A model generated the notes under the pieces. It was not told the origin of the DNA. It made no database searches and saw only the letters and a program-made list of their open reading frames with translations. A stretch of 64,000 bases of DNA. It comes from Gammaproteobacteria bacterium. GTDB lineage: Bacteria; Pseudomonadota; Gammaproteobacteria; Pseudomonadales; Azotimanducaceae. Position numbers and translations under genes: made by a program. The first letter of the stretch is position 1, and each line of letters starts with the position of its first letter. The DNA lies in the NCBI GenBank assembly GCA_030425195.1, contig JAUIAV010000020.1:1-64000 (forward strand). Direction: 5' to 3'. Positions 44,596-55,888 of the stretch are shown one piece after another.

Positions 44596-45750
44596 CTACA
44601 GACCGCAGAGAATTTCCGCCGCCTGCTCCAGGGTTTCGTCATCTTTCGCAAAACAGAACCTCAGCACCTTGTGACCGGGATCCGTCTCGTAGAACGGTGA
44701 CGTGGGTATGGAGGCGAGTTTCGCCTCCCGGGTGAGGCGCACGGCGAGCTCCGTGTCGCGCTCGTTGCTCCAGCCGCTGTAGTCGAGCAGCTGAAAATAG
44801 GTGCCCGCAGACGGTACCACCTCGAACGGCGAATCTGCCAGAAGCGTGCAGAACAGGTCCCGCTTGGCCTCGTAGAAGGCGCCCAGCGAACGGTGATGCT
44901 CCGGATGATCCGCGAGAAAGTCCGCAAGCCCGAGCTGAACCGGGGTGATGGAGGTGAAGGTGACGTACTGATGGATACGACGGAACTCCTCCGTCAGCGA
45001 TGCGGGTGCGGTGCAGTAACCGATCTTCCAGCCCGTGGTGTGATAGGTCTTGCCGAAAGAGCTCACGACGAAGCTGCGGGCGAAGAGTTCCGGATATCGG
45101 GTGAGGCTCTCGTGCCGCCGGCCGTCGAACAGGATGTGCTCATAGACCTCGTCTGCGACCAGGTAAATGTTCCGTCGGCTGACGATGGTCCGGAGCGCTT
45201 CGATGTCCGCCTGATCCCAGACGCTGCCCGTAGGATTGTGCGGCGTGTTGGTGATGATCAGCCGCGTCCTGTCGTTCACCAGATCCGCTACCCGATCCCA
45301 GTCGATCCGGTAGTCCGGCGGGTGCATGGGCACATGCCGGGTCAGGCCGCCCTGCAGCCGAACCACCGGCTCGTAGCTGTCATAGGCCGGGTCGAACACG
45401 ATGACCTCATCGCCCGGATTGACGACCGCTGCGATGGCACAGAACAGGGCTTCCGTGGCGCCGGAGGTCACGGTGATCTCGGTGCCCGGATCCAGCTCCG
45501 CGGCATACAGATCGGCGACTTTGACCGCGATGGCCTCGCGCAGAGATGGAACGCCCATCATGGGCGCATACTGGTTGCTGCCGTTGTTCAGATAGTGCTC
45601 GACCCGATCGAGCAGTGCCCGCGGACCGTCGAAATCCGGAAACCCCTGGGACAGATTCAGCGCGCCCGTCTCCAGTGCCAGCTCCGACATCACGGTGAAG
45701 ATGGTGGTGCCGATGTCAGGCAGCTTGCTCGTGAGGTGAGGTGTGCTCAT
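44596..45750 (-). CDS. PLP-dependent aminotransferase, class I/II (methionine aminotransferase/YbdL-like)
   Basis: LNLSQGFPDFDGP; TVTSGATEALFCAIAAVVNPGDEVIVFDPAYDSYEP; SSFGKTYHTTGWKIGY. Confidence 0.88.
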   Translation of the reverse strand: MSTPHLTSKLPDIGTTIFTVMSELALETGALNLSQGFPDFDGPRALLDRVEHYLNNGSNQYAPMMGVPSLREAIAVKVADLYAAELDPGTEITVTSGATEALFCAIAAVVNPGDEVIVFDPAYDSYEPVVRLQGGLTRHVPMHPPDYRIDWDRVADLVNDRTRLIITNTPHNPTGSVWDQADIEALRTIVSRRNIYLVADEVYEHILFDGRRHESLTRYPELFARSFVVSSFGKTYHTTGWKIGYCTAPASLTEEFRRIHQYVTFTSITPVQLGLADFLADHPEHHRSLGAFYEAKRDLFCTLLADSPFEVVPSAGTYFQLLDYSGWSNERDTELAVRLTREAKLASIPTSPFYETDPGHKVLRFCFAKDDETLEQAAEILCGL

Positions 45751-45785
45751 GGGGCCAGCATTCTGACGACTAACCCTCACAATTC

Positions 45786-45809
45786 CAATATCAATATTTT
45801 TTGATATTG
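45786..45809. promoter_or_regulatory. Perfect 9-bp inverted repeat CAATATCAA-tatttt-TTGATATTG, candidate SahR operator
   Basis: Between the divergent aminotransferase (start 45750) and the sahR-like gene (start 45840). Confidence 0.8.
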
Positions 45810-45839
45810 ACTCCGGCCATTGCTAGAGTGCGCCTCCTG

Positions 45840-46853
45840 ATGAGCAGCACCGCAAGCAGACTGAAACCGCGCCAGGTCGGCAAGGGTCCGGATGATTCCG
45901 TGGATACCCTGGTGGGCCTGGCCAAGGCTGTGGGAGACCGTCTCCGCGCCGACATCCTGCGCGTGCTGTACCAGGACTCCTATGCCGTGGGCGAGCTCTG
46001 CGAGCTGTTCGACGTCCCCCAGCCCGCGCTCAGTCATCATCTGAAAATCCTCCATCATGCCGGCCTCGTCGCCCGACGCCGGGAAGGCAACAGCATTTTC
46101 TACCGGCGCTCCACGCCCGGGCCGGCTGCTGCCGCTCTCTTTCTGGAGCTGGATGCACAACCCCTCTCCGGCGACCTGGCCGGGACCATCTCCCGCATCC
46201 ACGAGCAGCGGACTCAGCGGTCGGCGCGTTTCTTCGAGGAGAAGGCCGACGCGATCCGGGCCCACCAGGCCGAGATCTGCGAATCGGCCACCTACCAGGA
46301 AGTCGTCCTGGAGATGGTCGACGGCGCGATCGCCGCGGGTGCGGACACTGCCGATGTGCTCGAAGTGGGACCCGGCTCGGGTACCCTGCTGGCCGAGCTT
46401 GCCGGTCGGTACACGAATGCATGGGGCGTCGACAGCTCACGCACCATGCTGGACGCGGCCAGAGGGGCCATTCCCGCTGACCGCCAGGTCCACTTCTCTC
46501 ATCAGGATTTCATGACCCTGCCATCGCAGCGCCGCTACGATGCGCTGGTTGCGGCCATGGTGATTCACCACCAGGCATCTCCCGCGGCGTTTTTCGCCAA
46601 GGCGGCGGACGTACTCCGGGCTGGCGGTCACCTGCTGGTCGCCGAGCTGTGCCGGCACGATCAGGAATGGGCACGGTCTGCCTGCGGAGATACCTGGCTC
46701 GGCTTCGACCCGGATGAACTCCAGGCCTGGGCCGAACGTGCCGGCTTCGTGACCGTGAACGCCCAGTTTCTGGCGCAGAAGAACGGATTCCAGGTGCAGG
46801 TGCACGGACTTCGGATACCCCCCACTGAATTCAATGACAGGACGACGACATGA
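45840..46853 (+). CDS. sahR: ArsR-family regulator fused to a SAM-dependent methyltransferase domain (SahR-like)
   Basis: Ars[68 protein letters not shown]; MTase motif [28 protein letters not shown]; stop overlaps the ahcY start. Confidence 0.87.
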   Translation: MSSTASRLKPRQVGKGPDDSVDTLVGLAKAVGDRLRADILRVLYQDSYAVGELCELFDVPQPALSHHLKILHHAGLVARRREGNSIFYRRSTPGPAAAALFLELDAQPLSGDLAGTISRIHEQRTQRSARFFEEKADAIRAHQAEICESATYQEVVLEMVDGAIAAGADTADVLEVGPGSGTLLAELAGRYTNAWGVDSSRTMLDAARGAIPADRQVHFSHQDFMTLPSQRRYDALVAAMVIHHQASPAAFFAKAADVLRAGGHLLVAELCRHDQEWARSACGDTWLGFDPDELQAWAERAGFVTVNAQFLAQKNGFQVQVHGLRIPPTEFNDRTTT

Positions 46854-48211
46854 CCGACTACAAGGTAGCTGACATCAATCTGGCGGACTTCGGCCGCAGA
46901 GAGATCACCCTGGCGGAAGCGGAGATGCCCGCCCTCATGGCCCTCCGGAAAAAGTACGCCGACACGCAGCCGCTGGCCGGCGCGAAGATCATCGGCTGCA
47001 TCCACATGACCATTCAGACCGCCGTGCTGATGGAAACCCTGATGGCACTGGGGGCGGAGGTGCGCTGGTCGTCCTGCAACATCTTCTCCACCCAGGATCA
47101 CGCGGCCGCCGCCATGGCCGCTGCCGGAGTGCCGGTTTTCGCATGGAAAGGCGAGACCGAAGAGGAATACGAATGGTGCATCGAGCAGACGATTCTTTCG
47201 GACGGCAAGCCCTGGGATGCCAATCTGCTGCTGGACGACGGCGGTGACCTCACCCTCATGATTCACGAGAAGTATCCGGAGATGCTGGAGACCATTCACG
47301 GCATCTCGGAGGAAACCACCACGGGCGTGCACCGGCTCTACGAGATGATGAAGAAAGGCGAGCTCAAGGTGCCGGCCATCAACGTGAACGACTCGGTCAC
47401 CAAATCCAAGAACGACAACAAGTACGGCTGCCGCCACAGCCTCAACGACGCGATCAAGCGCGGTACGGACATGCTGCTCTCGGGCAAGCGCGCCCTGGTG
47501 GTCGGCTATGGCGACGTCGGCAAGGGATCTGCTCAGAGTCTCCGTCAGGAAGGCATGATCGTCCGCGTGGTGGAAGTGGATCCCATCTGCGCGATGCAGG
47601 CCTGCATGGACGGCTTCGAAGTGGTCTCCGCCTACAACAATGGCGTGAACACCGGCAAGCTCGAGGACGTGAACAAGGTGCTCATGGCCGACACGGACCT
47701 GATCGTCACCTGCACGGGTAACGCGGACGTCTGCGACCGGAACATGCTGCAGACCATCAAGCGCGGCGCCGTGGTCTGCAACATCGGCCATTTCGACAAT
47801 GAGATCGATACCGCCTACATGCGCGAGCACTGGCGCTGGGAAACCGTGAAGGATCAGGTGCATCAGATCTTCCGCAGCGACGACCCCTCCGACTATTTGA
47901 TCCTGCTTTCAGAGGGCCGGCTGGTGAATCTCGGGAACGCCATGGGCCACCCTTCCCGGATCATGGACGGTTCCTTTGCGAACCAGGTGCTGGCTCAGAT
48001 GCACCTGTTCGAGCAGCGCTGGGCGGATCAGCCCGACAATCAGCGCGCGCCTATCACCGTGGAAGTGCTGCCGAAGAAGCTCGACGAGGAAGTGGCCGAG
48101 CTCATGGTGCAGGGCTTCGGCGGGGTGCTGACCCGGCTGACCCAGACCCAGGCCGACTACATCGGAGTGGAACCTGAAGGTCCCTTTAAGCCAGAATCCT
48201 ACAAATACTGA
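46850..48211 (+). CDS. ahcY: Adenosylhomocysteinase (SAH hydrolase)
   Basis: [65 protein letters not shown]-binding [17 protein letters not shown]-terminal KPESYKY. Confidence 0.98.
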   Translation: MTDYKVADINLADFGRREITLAEAEMPALMALRKKYADTQPLAGAKIIGCIHMTIQTAVLMETLMALGAEVRWSSCNIFSTQDHAAAAMAAAGVPVFAWKGETEEEYEWCIEQTILSDGKPWDANLLLDDGGDLTLMIHEKYPEMLETIHGISEETTTGVHRLYEMMKKGELKVPAINVNDSVTKSKNDNKYGCRHSLNDAIKRGTDMLLSGKRALVVGYGDVGKGSAQSLRQEGMIVRVVEVDPICAMQACMDGFEVVSAYNNGVNTGKLEDVNKVLMADTDLIVTCTGNADVCDRNMLQTIKRGAVVCNIGHFDNEIDTAYMREHWRWETVKDQVHQIFRSDDPSDYLILLSEGRLVNLGNAMGHPSRIMDGSFANQVLAQMHLFEQRWADQPDNQRAPITVEVLPKKLDEEVAELMVQGFGGVLTRLTQTQADYIGVEPEGPFKPESYKY

Positions 48212-48241
48212 GAGGGACGCCCCTCTCGTCGAGGAGAGGGA

Positions 48242-49561
48242 ATGTCACCAGACGCTGAACGTGCCGCGGCGCTCGCCGCGGCTTTTTTCATCTGTGTCTT
48301 CGCCGGTACACCGGCCGCAGCCGCCGTGCACGTCTTCCGCCATGCGGAAATTCACCCGGTCGCCAGCGCGCCGGTTGCAGACGGCGTGCTGCTCATCGAG
48401 GACGGCGTCATCCTGGCGGTGGGCGCATCCGCCGACATCGAAACCCCTTCGGGTGCCGTAGAGCACGACCTGACCGGCCGCGTGCTGATCCCCGGCATGG
48501 TGGACACCCACTCGCACATCGGCGGTCCTGCCGGCGGTGATGCAAGCGCACCGCTGAATCCGGAAGTGCGCTCGCTGGATTCCATCGACGTGCTGAGTCC
48601 GGACTTCTGGCGGGCCCGGGCAGGCGGTATCACGACCCTGAATGTGATGCCCGGTTCCGGTCACCTGATGAGCGGCCAGACCACTTACCTGAAAATCCGA
48701 AGGGATCCGGCCAGGATCGAAGACTGGCTGTTCTGCGACGACCCTAACCGCGATATCTGCGGCAGCATGAAAATGGCCAACGGCACCAACTCCATCAAGG
48801 AGAAGCCGTTTCCCGGCACCCGGTCCAGATCCGCCGCGCTGCAGCGCAGTCTGTTCGTGGAAGCCGAGAATTACCGGGAGAAGATCCGCCGGGCCGAGGC
48901 GGAAGACAGGGACCCGCCGGACCGGGATCTGCGCATGGAAGCCATGCTGCAGATCCTGGACGGGTCACGGCGGGTGCAGTTTCACACGCACCGGCACAAC
49001 GACATTCTCACCGTCATCCGCCTGGCCGGGGAATTCGGCTTCACGCCCGTCATCCAGCATGGCTCGGACTCCTGGAAAGTCGCAGCAGAGATCGCTGCGG
49101 CGGGACTACCCGTATCCGTCACCTACGTGGAGGCACCCGGCGGCAAGGAGGAAGTGCTCGGCGTGAGCATGCAGGTGGGAGCAATCCTCGAGGAGGCAGG
49201 CGTGGACGTCAGCTTCAATACCGACGACTACGTACTCGACTCCCGGCTCTTCCTGCGCTACGCGGCGCTCAACGTCCGCAACGGCATGTCCGAAACCGGC
49301 GCCCTGGAGGCCCTGACCCTGGCAGGTGCGAGGCATCTGGGCCTGGAGGAACGGGTCGGCTCTCTCGAGCCGGGTAAGGACGCCGACTTCGTCGTGCTTT
49401 CGGGGGACCCTTTCTCCACCTACACCCGGGTACTCGAGACATGGGTGGAGGGCGAACGGATCTTCAACTTCGAAGACCCCGAGCACCGGCGCTTCGCCAC
49501 CGGCGGCGAGAACACCTATCGCAGCAGCGCGGCTCACCACGCGCTGGGAGGCGGATCGTGA
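48242..49561 (+). CDS. Exported amidohydrolase, metal ligands intact
   Basis: Signal peptide; PGMVDTHSHIGG (HxH), QFHTHRHNDI, VIQHGSD, SFNTDDYV. Confidence 0.88.
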   Translation: MSPDAERAAALAAAFFICVFAGTPAAAAVHVFRHAEIHPVASAPVADGVLLIEDGVILAVGASADIETPSGAVEHDLTGRVLIPGMVDTHSHIGGPAGGDASAPLNPEVRSLDSIDVLSPDFWRARAGGITTLNVMPGSGHLMSGQTTYLKIRRDPARIEDWLFCDDPNRDICGSMKMANGTNSIKEKPFPGTRSRSAALQRSLFVEAENYREKIRRAEAEDRDPPDRDLRMEAMLQILDGSRRVQFHTHRHNDILTVIRLAGEFGFTPVIQHGSDSWKVAAEIAAAGLPVSVTYVEAPGGKEEVLGVSMQVGAILEEAGVDVSFNTDDYVLDSRLFLRYAALNVRNGMSETGALEALTLAGARHLGLEERVGSLEPGKDADFVVLSGDPFSTYTRVLETWVEGERIFNFEDPEHRRFATGGENTYRSSAAHHALGGGS

Positions 49562-50775
49562 TCGCCCGACGCCTGCTCGGTCTCCTGCTGCTCGGTACCG
49601 GTCTGCTCGGCGGCGGTCCCGCCGGTGCGGAAGACCTCCTCATCCGCGCCGGACTGCTGCACACCGCAGCCGGTGAGCCCATCGAGAACGGCGTTGTGCT
49701 CGTCCGCGACGGCCGGATCGCGAGAGTCGGCCGCCAGGATCGAGTGCGCGTGCCGGAGGGCCTCCCGGTTCTCGAAGCGGCCGTGGTGACCCCGGGATTC
49801 GTGGATGTCCGGACCACGGACGGGATCTCGGGCGCGTTCGGCGGACGCGAGGGCCAGGTGAGAGATCAGGATCAGCTGGAAACCTCTGATCCGGTGCAGC
49901 CCGAGCTTCGGCCCATCGATGCCTACAACGCAGCAGACCCGCTGGTGGCCTGGGTCCGCCAGTTCGGCGTCACCACCATGCACACGGGACACGGCCCCGG
50001 TGCGGTGATCAGCGGCAGCACCATGATCGTGAAGACCGGCGGCACAGCTGCCGTGCTCGACGAGAACACGGCCATCGCCATCACGCTGGGTCCCTCGATC
50101 ACCAACAACTTCGAATCTCCCGGCACCCGCTCGAAGAGCGTCGCCATGTTGCGCACCGCCCTCGTCGAAGCCGGGACCTATGCGGAGAAACGTGCCGGAG
50201 ACGACCCGCCCGGGCGTGATCTCAGGCTCGAGATGCTCGGCAGAGTGCTCGCCGGCGAGACCCGGGCCATGATCCGCGCACACAGCGCCCAGGACATTCA
50301 GACCGCCCTGCGCCTCAGGGACGAGTTCGGCTTCGAGCTCTGGCTCGACGGCGCTGCCGATGCGCACCTGATGACGGAACAGCTGCAGGCCGCCGGTGTG
50401 CCCGTGCTGCTGCATCCCACCATGCTGCGGACGGGGGAAGAGACGAAGAACGCCAGCTTCGCCGCGGCCAGCGTGCTGCAGAACGCCGGCATTCCCTACG
50501 CCATTCAGAGCGGTCACGAAGACTATGTGCCGAAATCCCGCATCCTCCTGTTCGAAGCGGCCATCGCGGTTGCCAACGGTCTCGCTGCCGAGGACGCCAT
50601 AGTGGCCATCACCCGGACACCGGCGGAGCTGCTCGGTATCGCGGACCGGGTAGGCACCATCGAGCAGGGCAAGGATGCGGATCTGGTGCTGTTCAACGGA
50701 GATCCGTTCGAATACCGCACCCGGGTGTGTGGCGTGATCATTGACGGCATGCCCGTTTCAGAGACCTGCTGGTAG
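49558..50775 (+). CDS. Exported amidohydrolase-like protein lacking canonical metal ligands
   Basis: Signal peptide MIARRLLGLLLLGTGLLGGGPAGA; HxH position reads PGFVDVRTTDG; same fold landmarks as the upstream paralogue; GTG start overlapping the upstream TGA. Confidence 0.85.
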   Translation: MIARRLLGLLLLGTGLLGGGPAGAEDLLIRAGLLHTAAGEPIENGVVLVRDGRIARVGRQDRVRVPEGLPVLEAAVVTPGFVDVRTTDGISGAFGGREGQVRDQDQLETSDPVQPELRPIDAYNAADPLVAWVRQFGVTTMHTGHGPGAVISGSTMIVKTGGTAAVLDENTAIAITLGPSITNNFESPGTRSKSVAMLRTALVEAGTYAEKRAGDDPPGRDLRLEMLGRVLAGETRAMIRAHSAQDIQTALRLRDEFGFELWLDGAADAHLMTEQLQAAGVPVLLHPTMLRTGEETKNASFAAASVLQNAGIPYAIQSGHEDYVPKSRILLFEAAIAVANGLAAEDAIVAITRTPAELLGIADRVGTIEQGKDADLVLFNGDPFEYRTRVCGVIIDGMPVSETCW

Positions 50776-50838
50776 CACCGTTCCCTCCTGCCATGCACCT
50801 GACTACAATGGCCGCCCCCTGCAGTACCAGAGCCGGCC

Positions 50839-51708
50839 GTGAACACCGAGACCATCAACGATCTCATTCACATCCTCGACCTCGAGGAGATTGAGAAGAA
50901 TCATTACCGCGCCACCAGCCCGGACGAAGGCTGGCAGCGCGTGTACGGCGGCCAGGTGATCGGTCAGGCCCTGGTGGCCGCGTCCCGCACGGTACCCGAG
51001 GACCGGCACGCCCACTCTCTGCACGGCTATTTTCTGCGCCCCGGCGACACCACCATTCCGATTCTCTACAAGGTGGACCGTATCCGCGATGGCCGGAGCT
51101 TCACCACCCGGCGGGTGGTGGCCGTGCAGCACGGCCGGGCCATCTTCAACATGTCCATCTCCTTCCAGGTGGCGGAGGACGGATTCGATCACCAGATGCC
51201 GCGACCGGAAGCGCCGGGCCCGGAAGATCTGCTCGACGAGCAGGCACTGCGCGCCGCCTGGGTGGACAGGCTGCCGCCGGAATATGCCGATTCCTTCAAC
51301 AGCATCCGGCCCATCGAGGTCCGCCCCATCGATCCGGTGAACATCTTCGAGCCGGAAAAGCGGGCGCCGCATCAGATGTGCTGGATGAAAGCGCGCAACC
51401 CGCTGCCGGACGATCCGCGCCTGCACCAGTGCGTGCTGGCGTACCTGTCGGACTGGTCGCTGCTGGACACCGCCATGCTGCCGCACGCGGTGAGCTTCAC
51501 CCAGAACAACATGCAGGTGGCGAGCCTGGATCACGCCATGTGGTTCCATCGCCCGTTCCGGGCGGACGAATGGCTGCTGTACGTTCAGGACAGCCCCTCG
51601 GCGAGCGGCGCCCGGGGCCTCAACCGGGGTCTGATCTACGACAGACAGGGCGTGCTGGTGGCCTCAGCGGCCCAGGAGGGGCTGATCCGGATTCACGACG
51701 GGGACTGA
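50839..51708 (+). CDS. tesB: Acyl-CoA thioesterase II
   Basis: RVYGGQVIGQALVAASRTVPEDRHAHSLHGYFLRPGDTTIPILYKVDRIRDGRSFTTRRVVAVQHGRAIFNMSISFQ; LDHAMWFHRPFRADEWLLY. Confidence 0.95.
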   Translation: MNTETINDLIHILDLEEIEKNHYRATSPDEGWQRVYGGQVIGQALVAASRTVPEDRHAHSLHGYFLRPGDTTIPILYKVDRIRDGRSFTTRRVVAVQHGRAIFNMSISFQVAEDGFDHQMPRPEAPGPEDLLDEQALRAAWVDRLPPEYADSFNSIRPIEVRPIDPVNIFEPEKRAPHQMCWMKARNPLPDDPRLHQCVLAYLSDWSLLDTAMLPHAVSFTQNNMQVASLDHAMWFHRPFRADEWLLYVQDSPSASGARGLNRGLIYDRQGVLVASAAQEGLIRIHDGD

Positions 51709-51745
51709 CCGCCGGCAGTCCTTCACCGCGGCCGAATGCTGCGGC

Positions 51746-53005
51746 CTACCGGTACCACCGATCCGGATCCGCAGGATCCCGGTAACGATCGAACAGACGC
51801 GTTTGCCGGCTGCTCATGTCCTGCCAGGCGCCGCCGATCATCACCGCTTCCGCCCACTCGGTGATCTCGAGCGGATCGCCGCTCCAGATCACCAGATCCG
51901 CCGGTGCGCCTTCAGCGAGCGTTCCGGTGCCGTCAGGCAGTCCCCAGACGCTGCCCGGCGCACGGGTTATCGCCGCCAGCGCCGCGTCCCAGGGCATGCC
52001 GTGCGCGACCGCATTGCCGGCCATCTGACGGATCTTCCGGACGTTGTTGGCATCGGAGGCTGTAAACGTCACCGTCACCCCGGCTTCGTGCAGCAGGGCC
52101 GCGTTGTCGTGCCGGGCGAGCAGACGGTCATAGGACGACGGCAGATTGGCGAGCACGTTCACCACCACCGGCACCTGCGCCTCCGCCAGCCGATCGGCCA
52201 CCTGCCAGGCTTCCGCACCGCCGATGACGATCAGATCGAGATCGAATTCCGCGGCCAGAGCGAGGGCTTCCAGGATGGCGCCCGCCCGGTCCACGGTCAC
52301 GGCCAGCGGCGCACCCGATCGTCGGAAGCGCTGCAACGCGGCCAGATCCTGATGACTGAAGTCTCCCGGACCCGGGCGGTACCGGTTCTGCCGGTAGGTT
52401 CCCGCCATCTGCAGACCCCGACGCATGCGCTGGATCACGGCGGCCCGGCTGCCGCCGGTGAAGACGGCGCTGCCTGCACCGATCGAGGCAAAGAGGGCAA
52501 CTTCCGGCTCAACCAGCAGCGGGTCCCCACCCAGTCTGACGACGGCGCCCCAGCCGGCAAACGGATCGTTGCCGGGCGTCGGGGCGGTCACCGCAGCGGT
52601 CACACCATCCCGCCGGTTCACGGCCAGCGCCACTGCTGCCGGATTCAGCGCATGACGGACGTCGAATGCGGCACCCGACGGATATTCGGTCACCAGGGAA
52701 TCGACGGTGGTGAGCTCACCGCCGATTTCCACCAGCGCGAGACTGGAATCCGATTCGATGAGTCCAGGCGTGACCACCTTGCCGGCTGCCTCAACGACGG
52801 CATATCCGTCCGGCACCGGCTCACCCGTGAGGACGGATTCGATCCTGCCGTCGCGGACCAGCACCGTCGCATCCTCCAGGGTGCCGGCTGCCGCCAGGGT
52901 GTGCACCCGGGCACCGGTGATGGCGATGCCGGGCTCGCTGCCAACAGCGGATGCCGGGCTCTGCAGAAGCGCGATCAGGAGTATGGCCGAGGCGGCGAGT
53001 TTCAT
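51746..53005 (-). CDS. Exported amidohydrolase-like protein lacking canonical metal ligands
   Basis: Signal peptide; TPGLIESDSSLALVE at the HxH position; VIGGAEAWQVADRLAEAQVPVVVNVLANLPSSYD; ADLVIWSGDPLE C-terminal motif. Confidence 0.85.
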   Translation of the reverse strand: MKLAASAILLIALLQSPASAVGSEPGIAITGARVHTLAAAGTLEDATVLVRDGRIESVLTGEPVPDGYAVVEAAGKVVTPGLIESDSSLALVEIGGELTTVDSLVTEYPSGAAFDVRHALNPAAVALAVNRRDGVTAAVTAPTPGNDPFAGWGAVVRLGGDPLLVEPEVALFASIGAGSAVFTGGSRAAVIQRMRRGLQMAGTYRQNRYRPGPGDFSHQDLAALQRFRRSGAPLAVTVDRAGAILEALALAAEFDLDLIVIGGAEAWQVADRLAEAQVPVVVNVLANLPSSYDRLLARHDNAALLHEAGVTVTFTASDANNVRKIRQMAGNAVAHGMPWDAALAAITRAPGSVWGLPDGTGTLAEGAPADLVIWSGDPLEITEWAEAVMIGGAWQDMSSRQTRLFDRYRDPADPDRWYR

Positions 53006-54390
53006 TCACCACCTCCGTTCACCGTCTGTTCCAGCTCGAAGTCGGTCACCGGACGGACGCCTGCCGGACGGTCGTAGTACGGATGGCCATCGATGAGCAC
53101 CAGATCCGCACGGCTGTAGACGCTGAACGGATTCCCGCTCCAGAGCACCAGGTCGGCCGCCTTGCCCACCTCGATGGATCCGGTTTCCGCATCGATCTCC
53201 AGCGCCCGGGCGGCATTCAGCGTAATCCAGGCGATGGCCCGGGCTTCATCCACCGCCATGCCCTGACGCCTTGCGGCAGCCATGGCTTTCGCCGCCTCCT
53301 GATTCAGATGCTGAATGCCGGTGGCGGAGTCCGAGTGAACGATGGCGCAGGCCCCCGCCTCATCCACCAGGGCCACGTTCTCCGTGATCCCGTCGAAGGC
53401 TTCGAGCTTGAAGCCCCACCAGTCCGCCCACATGGCGGAGCAGATGCCTTCCGCTGCCAGCCGGTCGGCGATCTTGTAGGACTCGACGGCATGGTGGAAC
53501 GCCTTGATCTCATAGCCGAACTCGGACGCCACATCGATCATCCAGGCCATCTCGTCCGCCCGGTAGCAGTGGTTGTGCACGAGGATTTCGCCTTTCAGCA
53601 CGCCGACGAGCGTCTCGACGCCGAGATCCCGCTCTGGCGGCACGTCCGGCGCCTCAGCCGAACCGTCGTCTGTGTCCGCGGACGCGTTTACCGCCCGTGC
53701 CGCCTCCTTCTCGAGAGCATGCTGCGCCTTCGCCCAGGCCGCACGGAATCCGGCGATGTTGCCCATCCGGGTCGCCGGCGGCTGGTTGCGGCTGCCGTAT
53801 GCCCGCTTCGGATTCTCACCGCAGGCCATCTTCAGCGACTGCTTGGCACCCGGGAACTTCATCTCCTGCACCGTCCGGGCGGGAATGTTTTTCAGCGTCA
53901 CGCCCCGGCCGCCGAACAGGTTACCGCTGCCGGGCAGGATCTGGAGCGTGGTCACGCCTCCGGCCAGCGCCAGTGGAAACTGCGGATCCTGAGGCCAGAC
54001 CGAATGCTCTGCCCAGACATGGGCCGCATTCGGGCCCGTCATCTCGTTACCGTCCTGAGTGGAGGCGATGGCGGGCGACGGGTAATTACCGAGATGGGAA
54101 TGGACGTCGATGATGCCCGGCGTCAGCCAGCGACCTTCCCCGTCCACCACCCGCGCCTGTTCCGCCGCCAGGCTCTGTCCGACCGCCGTGATCCGGCCGT
54201 CGGCCAGACGCACGTCCGCGCCATCGAGCCTGGCTCCGGTGCCGGTCAGCACGGTAGCGCCGCGGATCAGCAGCGGTTCCGTGGCGCGAGGCTCGTAGGT
54301 GGACTCGTAGGGCGCCCGGGCATGAAGGGGGCCAGCTGCGGCCAGCAACAGCAGGGCCAGACCGCCGCCGGACAGGGTGCCTGGTCTCAT
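53002..54390 (-). CDS. Exported amidohydrolase, metal ligands intact
   Basis: Signal peptide; [44 protein letters not shown]. Confidence 0.88.
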   Translation of the reverse strand: MRPGTLSGGGLALLLLAAAGPLHARAPYESTYEPRATEPLLIRGATVLTGTGARLDGADVRLADGRITAVGQSLAAEQARVVDGEGRWLTPGIIDVHSHLGNYPSPAIASTQDGNEMTGPNAAHVWAEHSVWPQDPQFPLALAGGVTTLQILPGSGNLFGGRGVTLKNIPARTVQEMKFPGAKQSLKMACGENPKRAYGSRNQPPATRMGNIAGFRAAWAKAQHALEKEAARAVNASADTDDGSAEAPDVPPERDLGVETLVGVLKGEILVHNHCYRADEMAWMIDVASEFGYEIKAFHHAVESYKIADRLAAEGICSAMWADWWGFKLEAFDGITENVALVDEAGACAIVHSDSATGIQHLNQEAAKAMAAARRQGMAVDEARAIAWITLNAARALEIDAETGSIEVGKAADLVLWSGNPFSVYSRADLVLIDGHPYYDRPAGVRPVTDFELEQTVNGGGE

Positions 54391-55727
54391 GGACCCTCTC
54401 CCTTGAAGACCCGACCGCCCTTCATGACGAAGTGCACGCGCCCGAACTCGGCCGGGTCCGTCAGGGGGTCACCCGGGACGGCAATGATGTCGGCAAGCTT
54501 GCCGGGGCCGATGCTGCCGAGATCCTCGGTCTGGCCGAGCAGATCCGCCGCACTCACGGTCGCGCTGACGATGGCCTTCATGGGCGGCATCCCCGCCTCG
54601 ATCATGTAACCGAACTCCTTCCAGTTGTCGCCGTGCGGAGAGACGCCGGTGTCGGTGCCGAAGGCGATGGGCACACCCATCTCGTAGGCCCGGGCAAAGG
54701 TATCCTGTATGAGCGGGCCGATGGCGGCCGCCTTTGGTCTGACCAGCTCGGAGAAATAACCGGGGATTTCCGCCTTTCCGGCCACGAACTTACCCGCGAT
54801 GATAGTCGGTACGTAGTAGGTGCCCTGTTTCCGCATGAGCTTCATCACCTCTTCGCTCATGAAGGTACCGTGCTCGATGGAATCCACGCCGCCCAGCACC
54901 GCCCGGCGCATGCCCTCGGTGCCGTGCGCGTGGGCCGCCACCTTGAAGCCGTAATCCCGGGCCGCGGCGACGATGGCGGCCACTTCCTCCACGGTGAATT
55001 GCGGATTCTGCCCGGAGCTCGCCTGACTGAGCACGCCGCCCGTGGCCGTGATCTTGATCAGGTCCGAGCCCTCCTTGTACCGGGTCCGGACCCCTTTGTA
55101 GGCGTCCGCCTCGCCGTTGACCACACCTTCCGCCGGCCCCGGATCCCAGCTGAGCGCCTGATTGCGGCCATTGCTCGGATCACCGTGGCCGCCCGTGCTG
55201 GCGAGGGCCTTGCCGGCCGTGAATATGCGCGGTCCCACCACCCAGCCCTGGGCGATGGCGTCCCGCAGGGACTGTGCAATACCCGCGTTGGTGCCCAGAT
55301 CCCGGACCGTGGTGAACCCGGCCATGAGTGTCCGCTCGGCGTACACGACCGACCGGTACGCGTGATCCACTGGATCTTTCGTGAAGGCTTCCACCTGTCT
55401 GCGCGGGCTCTGCTCACTGGCAATGTGGACGTGCATGTCGAGCCAGCCCGGCATCACGGTGGCACTCGACAGATCGATGATCTCCGCCCCTTCCGGCCGG
55501 AGATACCCGGACTCCACCGACAGGATCCGGTCATCCTCTATGCGGATGGACTGCGCCTTAAGCACGCGCTCGCCTTGTACATCGATCAGGCGTCCGGCAT
55601 GAATGATGGTTTCCGCCGATACGGAGCCGGCGGACAGCATCAGCAGGGCCAGTCCCAGCCGCCGGACCCATGGGGTTATCCTCTGGTTTGAAACCAAATC
55701 TGCATCTCCTCCTGTGGTCCCGGGCAT
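54387..55727 (-). CDS. Exported Xaa-Pro dipeptidase/imidazolonepropionase-like amidohydrolase
   Basis: Signal peptide; [58 protein letters not shown]. Confidence 0.92.
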   Translation of the reverse strand: MPGTTGGDADLVSNQRITPWVRRLGLALLMLSAGSVSAETIIHAGRLIDVQGERVLKAQSIRIEDDRILSVESGYLRPEGAEIIDLSSATVMPGWLDMHVHIASEQSPRRQVEAFTKDPVDHAYRSVVYAERTLMAGFTTVRDLGTNAGIAQSLRDAIAQGWVVGPRIFTAGKALASTGGHGDPSNGRNQALSWDPGPAEGVVNGEADAYKGVRTRYKEGSDLIKITATGGVLSQASSGQNPQFTVEEVAAIVAAARDYGFKVAAHAHGTEGMRRAVLGGVDSIEHGTFMSEEVMKLMRKQGTYYVPTIIAGKFVAGKAEIPGYFSELVRPKAAAIGPLIQDTFARAYEMGVPIAFGTDTGVSPHGDNWKEFGYMIEAGMPPMKAIVSATVSAADLLGQTEDLGSIGPGKLADIIAVPGDPLTDPAEFGRVHFVMKGGRVFKGEGP

Positions 55728-55888
55728 TGTGACCCGGTTCAGCGCACGGGAGAAACCCCTGCCCGGAGATCGCCGGCAGACGCCCGCCTGGCCCCCTGAC
55801 CCTGGCTGGATATCATGGTGCAGTGCAGCGATAATGAGTCGTTTACGCCCGCATTCGGGCGATCATCGGGCAAATTGGGGGACGTTTC

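Noticed and set aside
46800-46860. SAH riboswitch upstream of ahcY
   Set aside because: The ahcY start overlaps the sahR-like stop, leaving no leader; regulation is better explained by the palindrome at 45786-45809.
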